Assembly: GCF_003388735.1 (NCBI RefSeq)
Contig: NZ_QUBQ01000010.1
Location: 1 to 64,000, forward strand
From: Paenibacillus paeoniae
GTDB taxonomy: Bacteria; Bacillota; Bacilli; Paenibacillales; Paenibacillaceae
Reading direction: 5' to 3'
Length of the DNA stretch: 64,000 nt
Part shown: positions 59,562 to 64,000 of the stretch, one piece after another
Layout of the letters: the number at the start of each line of letters is the position of its first letter
Numbering within the stretch: position 1 is the stretch's first letter
The notes under the pieces: model-generated
The model's database searches: none
Told to the model about the DNA's origin: nothing
Seen by the model: only the letters and a program-made list of their open reading frames with translations
Position numbers and translations under genes: made by a program

Positions 59562-60659
59562 TTACAGCGCTTTTTCCAACAGCTTCGGCTTCGCAAATAT
59601 CATCCGACCTGCGGACGTTTGCAAGACGCTCGTCACCAGCACTTCCATCGTTGTCCCGATAAAATCCCGGCCGCCTTCCACGACGATCATCGTACCATCA
59701 TCCAGATACGCGACGCCCTGCCCATGCTCCTTGCCATCCTTGATCACTTGAACGATAATTTCTTCACCAGGCAATACGACCGGCTTGACGGCATTGGCAA
59801 GATCGTTGATGTTCAGAACGGAGACACCCTGCAATTCGCAAACTTTGTTCAAGTTGAAATCGTTGGTAACAACCTTGCCGCTAAGCGCTTTTGCCAGCTT
59901 CACAAGCTTGCTGTCCACCTCGCCGATCTCCTCGAAGTCTCCTTCGTAGATCAGGACCTTCACGTCCAGCTCCTTCTGAATCTTGTTCAGAATATCGAGC
60001 CCTCTGCGACCACGATTGCGCTTGAGTAGATCCGAGGAATCTGCAATATGTTGAAGCTCCTCCAAGACGAACTCCGGTATGACAAGCGTTCCTTCAATAA
60101 AACCTGTTTTGCATATATCCGCAATCCGGCCATCGATGATGACGCTAGTATCCAGAATCTTATGCTCTTCATACGTACCCGATTGATCCTGCACAGACCC
60201 TGCACGCCGATTCTCAGCAAGCTGGGCGAAGCCTTCCGCGATCTCCTCTTGCTTCAACAAGCCGATCCGCAGTCCCAAGTAACCGAATACAAGCGCCATT
60301 ACTGCTGGGAGCAAAATTCCGATGCCCTCGAAGCCTGACACCGCCGGATATAACAGCACTGCAAGCAATAACCCGCCCAATAAACCTCCCGCTCCAGCAA
60401 ATAGCTGTCTCAGCGGCATCTCGGACGTTAACTCTACGCCCCTGTGCATATACCGAATTGCCGGACGTGCTAGAATGGATGCCGCGACTGCCCCGAATAA
60501 GGCTCCTATCCCTACATTCATGTAATAAGTGCCGGATTGCTGCAGCATGCCGAGCGAGGAGCCTGTCCACATGGACGAACCGTTCACCCACCTATGCACT
60601 TCACTGCCAGCCATTCCGCCAAACAATAACCCGATTACCTGTATCATTCGTCTAACCAT
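59562..60659 (-). CDS. yacL: PIN/TRAM domain membrane protein (YacL)
   Basis: 365 aa. N-terminal membrane segments (about 1-115, three to four helices), a PIN nuclease fold (ILDTSVIIDGRIADICKTGF, DFNLNKVCELQGVSVLNIND) and a C-terminal TRAM RNA-binding segment near VIKDGKEHGQGVAYLDDG. The first residues MVRRMIQVIGLLFGG have GGAGGTG upstream. Role in RNA metabolism suspected, not shown. Order disA-(extra genes)-yacL-ispD. Confidence 0.93.
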   Translation of the reverse strand: MVRRMIQVIGLLFGGMAGSEVHRWVNGSSMWTGSSLGMLQQSGTYYMNVGIGALFGAVAASILARPAIRYMHRGVELTSEMPLRQLFAGAGGLLGGLLLAVLLYPAVSGFEGIGILLPAVMALVFGYLGLRIGLLKQEEIAEGFAQLAENRRAGSVQDQSGTYEEHKILDTSVIIDGRIADICKTGFIEGTLVIPEFVLEELQHIADSSDLLKRNRGRRGLDILNKIQKELDVKVLIYEGDFEEIGEVDSKLVKLAKALSGKVVTNDFNLNKVCELQGVSVLNINDLANAVKPVVLPGEEIIVQVIKDGKEHGQGVAYLDDGTMIVVEGGRDFIGTTMEVLVTSVLQTSAGRMIFAKPKLLEKAL

Positions 60660-60822
60660 AATGGTTCACCTCCATTACAATTATGATCAAATCTTTCAAT
60701 ACCTAATCGTAGCAGCAGGCAAAATATTCAATATCTTATGTGTTGTGGAAAACAATGGCCTAGAGGTTTATAATAGGTAAAGAGATTACTTCTACTCAAG
60801 GTGGGTGAATGAGGTGGAATCC

Positions 60823-61218
60823 ATGAACGCTCCAACATTGAATCAATTCCAGCAGCAAGTATCAGAACTCCTGTTGCGACATCGCAGCCTGCTGGATGTA
60901 TTGTCTAAGCTGGGTCAATCCGGCGCTTCCGTAAACCGTTCGGTCACAAAGGCCGTCACTGACTGCGGCTGCATCGAATTGAATGCACGCAAGCAGCAGT
61001 ATTCCGACGAATTGAATTTGCAAGATGCAAAAGAAACGCTGGAGAGTCATTTGGCGGGTTCGCTGTGCGAACATTGCAACGAGGTTCTGAAGAGCGAGCT
61101 TGGACGTAATTTGTTCTATATGACCGCTCTATGTAATCTGCTTCAGATCCAGCTCGATGAAGTAGTCGCCGACGAATACGACAAGTGCTCGACGCTTGGC
61201 CTATTCAATCTTACTTAA
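60823..61218 (+). CDS. Conserved uncharacterised protein, 131 aa
   Basis: A soluble, mostly helical protein with a distinctive Cys set: DCGCIELNARK, then LCEHCNEVL, and KCSTLGLF near the end; two CxxC-like groups could bind metal or a disulfide. Residues around LLRHRSLLDVLSKLGQ and LYMTALCNLLQIQLDEVV (helix) are recurrent in Paenibacillaceae, as far as I recall, beside pssA. Start 60823 has GAGGTGG five bp upstream; 60805 is an alternative. On the plus strand, divergent from yacL, convergent with pssA. Confidence 0.75.
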   Translation: MNAPTLNQFQQQVSELLLRHRSLLDVLSKLGQSGASVNRSVTKAVTDCGCIELNARKQQYSDELNLQDAKETLESHLAGSLCEHCNEVLKSELGRNLFYMTALCNLLQIQLDEVVADEYDKCSTLGLFNLT

Positions 61219-61250
61219 CAGTCTCCAGAACTTAAGTCATCACATAACGC

Positions 61251-61298
61251 AAAAAAAGAACGTTCCCATCCATAGAGGACTGCGGAACGTTCTTTTTA
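61251..61298. terminator. Bidirectional terminator between the 131-aa gene and pssA
   Basis: Arms AAAGAACGTTCC (61255-61266) and GGAACGTTCTTT (61284-61295) flanked by A-runs and T-runs in both directions. Confidence 0.92.
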
Positions 61299-61321
61299 TG
61301 GCCATCTTGTTTTTCTCATAT

Positions 61322-62068
61322 CTAAGCGGGTTTTTCCGACTTGGCCGAATCATCTGTCGACTCTTGCGACTTGTCGCGTTTGCGGAATCGCTTCGGCAGG
61401 CGACGGTCAACGTTTTTTTTTAGTCCGTACAGTGCATACAGCAACAGCGGAATAAATAGAATCTTGGACAGCTGGCTCTCGAACAGCAAACCAAGTACGA
61501 CAGATATAAGCACAATAATAGGGATTACCCATATGGCGCTGCGTGGAATACCCACTTTTTTGAAATTCGGATATCGGATCGTGCTGACCATTAGCAAGGC
61601 CAGAACGAGAGTACTCGTTAACAAGACTGAAACTGGAATATCTTCTTTAAATAATGCCAAAGTAGCCAGCACACCACCAGCTGCCGGAATCGGAAGGCCA
61701 ATGAAATATCCAGCATTGCTCGTAATGACGTTGAAACGCGCTAACCGCAGCGCTCCACAGATAGGGAATAACGCTGTTGCGGTCCAAGCCAATGCAGGAC
61801 TAAGATCCTGAAAAGCAACTACATACATAATAAAAGCCGGCGCCACGCCGAAAGAGATGACATCAGATAAGGAATCCAGCTCTTTGCCGAATTCACTTTG
61901 GGCATTAAGAGCTCGCGCGACCCGACCGTCCACGCCGTCAAGCAGCATAGCAATCAAAACCATCATAGCAGCCAGCGAAGGTTTCTCGTTGAACACCAAC
62001 AGAATGGCTATCACGCCAAGAAATAAGTTGCCAACTGTGAGAAGGCTCGGTATCGATTTTACGATCAT
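61322..62068 (-). CDS. pssA: CDP-diacylglycerol-serine O-phosphatidyltransferase
   Basis: 248 aa, six or so membrane segments, CDP-alcohol phosphatidyltransferase family. The active-site motif is DGVDGRVARAL followed by SEFGKELDSLSD. Makes phosphatidylserine, precursor of phosphatidylethanolamine; no decarboxylase is in the window. The C-terminus is a long polar Lys/Ser/Asp tail. Inserted between the disA and yacL neighbours of B. subtilis. Confidence 0.95.
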   Translation of the reverse strand: MIVKSIPSLLTVGNLFLGVIAILLVFNEKPSLAAMMVLIAMLLDGVDGRVARALNAQSEFGKELDSLSDVISFGVAPAFIMYVVAFQDLSPALAWTATALFPICGALRLARFNVITSNAGYFIGLPIPAAGGVLATLALFKEDIPVSVLLTSTLVLALLMVSTIRYPNFKKVGIPRSAIWVIPIIVLISVVLGLLFESQLSKILFIPLLLYALYGLKKNVDRRLPKRFRKRDKSQESTDDSAKSEKPA

Positions 62069-62155
62069 CTATTCCACCTCTTCTCTACTATGCCCCATTT
62101 ATAAAGCTGCACAGCCCAATAAAGTTTGGAACACATTCTATCAATTGTATGGGAT

Positions 62156-63232
62156 TTAAATTTGCCTGTCAATAAACATCTGTTCTTGAATACGCCGCAG
62201 TCCGTCCTTAATTGCCCTTGCCCGCACCTCGCCAATGCCGTCCACTTCATCCAGTTCTTCAATGGTTGCCATCAAAATATGAGGCAATCGCTGGAAGCGT
62301 TCCACCAGGTTGTTCATAATGACAAACGGCAGTCTTGGAATTTTATTCAGAAGCCTGTAGCCGCGTGGCGATACAGATTCATCAGCCATGTTGTTCGTAT
62401 GCGGATAACCGATCAAGCGAACAATCGGCGTCGCATCAAGCAACTCCTCCGAACTTAGTTTCTTCAATCCGACGCGGATTTCTCGAATTTTCTCGTCAGA
62501 GTTATCCTTCGCATAATCCTTCAATAAGAACCAGCCATCTTCTTCTACACCGCCCACCAGCTCATCCATCTGCATGCTGATCAAGCGTCCTTCTGTACCT
62601 AGTTCATTAATGTACCGGTTGATCTCCATCTTAATGCGCAGCACCATCTCTACACGCTGGATCACATGAGCCACCTCTTGAAGAGTCACCAGCTCCTCGA
62701 ACTCCAATGCGGAGAGGTTCGTGAACGACTGAGTCAGAACAGCCTTATATTTCTCCAGCGTCTGGATCGCCTGGTTCGCCTTGGTCAGAATGACGCCCAT
62801 ATCCTTCAGCGAATAACGCAGATTGCCCTGATACAACGTAATAATATTGCGCCGCTGCGAGATGGACACGACCAGCTTGCCCGTCTGCTTCGCAACCCGC
62901 TCCGCCGTCCGGTGACGGATACCCGTCTCGATAGACGGAATGGAGCTGTTCGGAATAAGCTGGGTATTGGCATACAGAATCCGTCTCATGTCTTCGCTCA
63001 TAATAATAGCGCCGTCCATCTTCGCAAGCTCATATAAGTAGTTGGACGAAAAATCACAATTAATGGAGAAGCCGCCATCGACAACCTCCATCACTTCCGG
63101 ACTGTAGCCTACTACAATCAATGCACCTGTTTTGGCTCTAAGTACATTCTCCAACCCTTCGCGAAAAGGGGTGCCTGGCGCAACTAATTGCAAAAGCTGA
63201 TTCATCACTTCTTGCTGTGTCGGTTCTTTCAT
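62156..63232 (-). CDS. disA: DNA integrity scanning diadenylate cyclase DisA
   Basis: 358 aa. N-terminal DAC domain makes c-di-AMP from two ATP; catalytic DGAIIMSED and GIRHRTAERVAKQT are both present. The C-terminal helix-hairpin-helix part (ELDEVDGIGEVRARAIKDGL) binds branched DNA. DisA moves on DNA and delays sporulation when lesions occur. Starts 11 bp after the radA stop. Confidence 0.98.
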   Translation of the reverse strand: MKEPTQQEVMNQLLQLVAPGTPFREGLENVLRAKTGALIVVGYSPEVMEVVDGGFSINCDFSSNYLYELAKMDGAIIMSEDMRRILYANTQLIPNSSIPSIETGIRHRTAERVAKQTGKLVVSISQRRNIITLYQGNLRYSLKDMGVILTKANQAIQTLEKYKAVLTQSFTNLSALEFEELVTLQEVAHVIQRVEMVLRIKMEINRYINELGTEGRLISMQMDELVGGVEEDGWFLLKDYAKDNSDEKIREIRVGLKKLSSEELLDATPIVRLIGYPHTNNMADESVSPRGYRLLNKIPRLPFVIMNNLVERFQRLPHILMATIEELDEVDGIGEVRARAIKDGLRRIQEQMFIDRQI

Positions 63233-63243
63233 CTGATGCCCCC

Positions 63244-64000
63244 CTATCCAAGCGCTGCCTTAAGTGCTTCCGCTACCGTTCCTACTCCAATAATCTCGAT
63301 GCCGTCGGGCGCCTTCCAGCCCTTCAAGCTTTTCTCCGGCATTATCACCCGCTTGAAGCCGAGCTTCTCGGCCTCCTTCACCCGTTGTTCCGCACGGGAT
63401 ACAGCTCTAACCTCGCCAGTCAGGCCTACTTCGCCGAAGATAACATCATACGGCTTGGTCGGCGCATCTCGAAAGCTGGATGCGAGACTGACCGCCGCCG
63501 CAAGGTCCACCGCAGGTTCATCGAGCTTGACGCCTCCCGCTACGTTCAGGTAAGCATCCTGCGTCTGGAGGAACATGCCATTGCGTTTCTCCAGCACCGC
63601 AATAATTAAGGCCATCCTGTGATGGTCGATACCCGTCGACATCCGTCTCGGCGACGGGAAGTTCGTCGTAGCTACCAGTGCCTGCAGCTCGACAAGCACA
63701 GGCCTAGTGCCCTCCATACTGGCAACGACTGTGGAACCGGAGACACCGAGCGGCCTCTCGGACAAGAAAAGCTCGGACGGATTCGATACCTCTCTCAGTC
63801 CTTCCTCCCCCATCTCGAATATGCCGATTTCGTTCGTCGATCCGAACCGATTCTTAACCGCACGAAGCAGACGGTACGTATGATGCCGCTCGCCTTCGAA
63901 GTAGAGTACGCAGTCAACCATATGCTCCAGGAGTCTAGGTCCTGCGATGGCACCTTCCTTCGTCACATGCCCCACCAACACAGTCGCAATGCCTTTAATC
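63244..64000 (-). CDS. radA: DNA repair protein RadA (C-terminal part, cut by window end)
   Basis: About 252 residues visible; the N-terminal zinc finger and Walker A lie beyond the right edge. Seen are IKGIATVLVGHVTKEG, the RadA signature VKNRFGSTNEIG, and the Lon-like P domain (DAYLNVAGGVKLDEPAVDLA, IFGEVGLTGEVRAVSRAEQR). RadA is a RecA-like branch-migration helicase acting in recombination; it interacts with DisA. Gene order radA-disA is conserved. Confidence 0.97.
   Translation of the reverse strand, partial: IKGIATVLVGHVTKEGAIAGPRLLEHMVDCVLYFEGERHHTYRLLRAVKNRFGSTNEIGIFEMGEEGLREVSNPSELFLSERPLGVSGSTVVASMEGTRPVLVELQALVATTNFPSPRRMSTGIDHHRMALIIAVLEKRNGMFLQTQDAYLNVAGGVKLDEPAVDLAAAVSLASSFRDAPTKPYDVIFGEVGLTGEVRAVSRAEQRVKEAEKLGFKRVIMPEKSLKGWKAPDGIEIIGVGTVAEALKAALG

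Overview
The window is a chromosomal segment of an endospore-forming Bacillota, most likely of the family Paenibacillaceae (Paenibacillus, Cohnella or a close relative). This rests on gene order, on sporulation and germination genes beside core translation genes, on the style of the Shine-Dalgarno sites, and on base composition near 50% GC. No species is claimed. Almost every gene lies on the minus strand. The block is the B. subtilis clpC-radA-disA ... rrn region read in reverse: radA at the right edge, a 16S rRNA leader and promoter at the left edge.

Layout, left to right. (1) 1-217: promoter and leader of an rRNA operon whose 16S gene starts just outside the window. (2) 218-9254: a small unknown gene, spoIIM-like, pdaB, kbaA, gerD, salA and cwlD, then a cysH-sat sulfate-assimilation pair and the rplM-rpsI operon with an L13-type leader. 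(3) 9255-11732: a DUF4097-type membrane-anchored protein and truA. (4) 12012-27123: the S10-spc-alpha supercluster, rpsJ to rplQ, with one strong promoter before rpsJ and one terminator after rplQ. (5) 27124-31208: a palindrome array and a three-gene ABC transporter. (6) 31209-35584: the str operon (rpsL, rpsG, fusA, tuf). (7) 35803-38111: three unrecognised genes where L7Ae is expected. (8) 38363-51315: rpoC, rpoB, a methyltransferase, rplL, rplJ, rplA, rplK, nusG, secE, rpmG and sigH. (9) 51496-64000: rae1, rlmB, a second long palindrome array, mrnC-cysS-cysE behind a cysteine T-box, gltX, ispF, ispD, yacL, an unknown gene, pssA, disA and partial radA.

Functionally the window holds most of the ribosomal proteins, the three main RNA polymerase subunits, both main elongation factors, the SecY/SecE translocon and factors linking transcription to translation (NusG). 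Beside these sit tRNA charging (CysRS, GluRS), cysteine and sulfur assimilation, isoprenoid synthesis, c-di-AMP synthesis and DNA repair, and control of sporulation (SigH, KbaA, SalA) and of spore cortex and germination (PdaB, CwlD, GerD).

The most unusual content is a family of intergenic palindromes present in three arrays (about 11763-11890, 27434-27960 and 52926-53460). Each unit is a roughly 23-27 bp dyad with GTCGRT/AYCGAC half-sites. Units repeat every 50 or 51 bp, close to five helical turns. The repeats are shared between arrays while the spacers are not, which is the opposite of CRISPR. I cannot match this to a named element. A 206-bp MITE-like element between rplL and ybxB and a 123-bp imperfect inverted repeat between two convergent genes also stand out.
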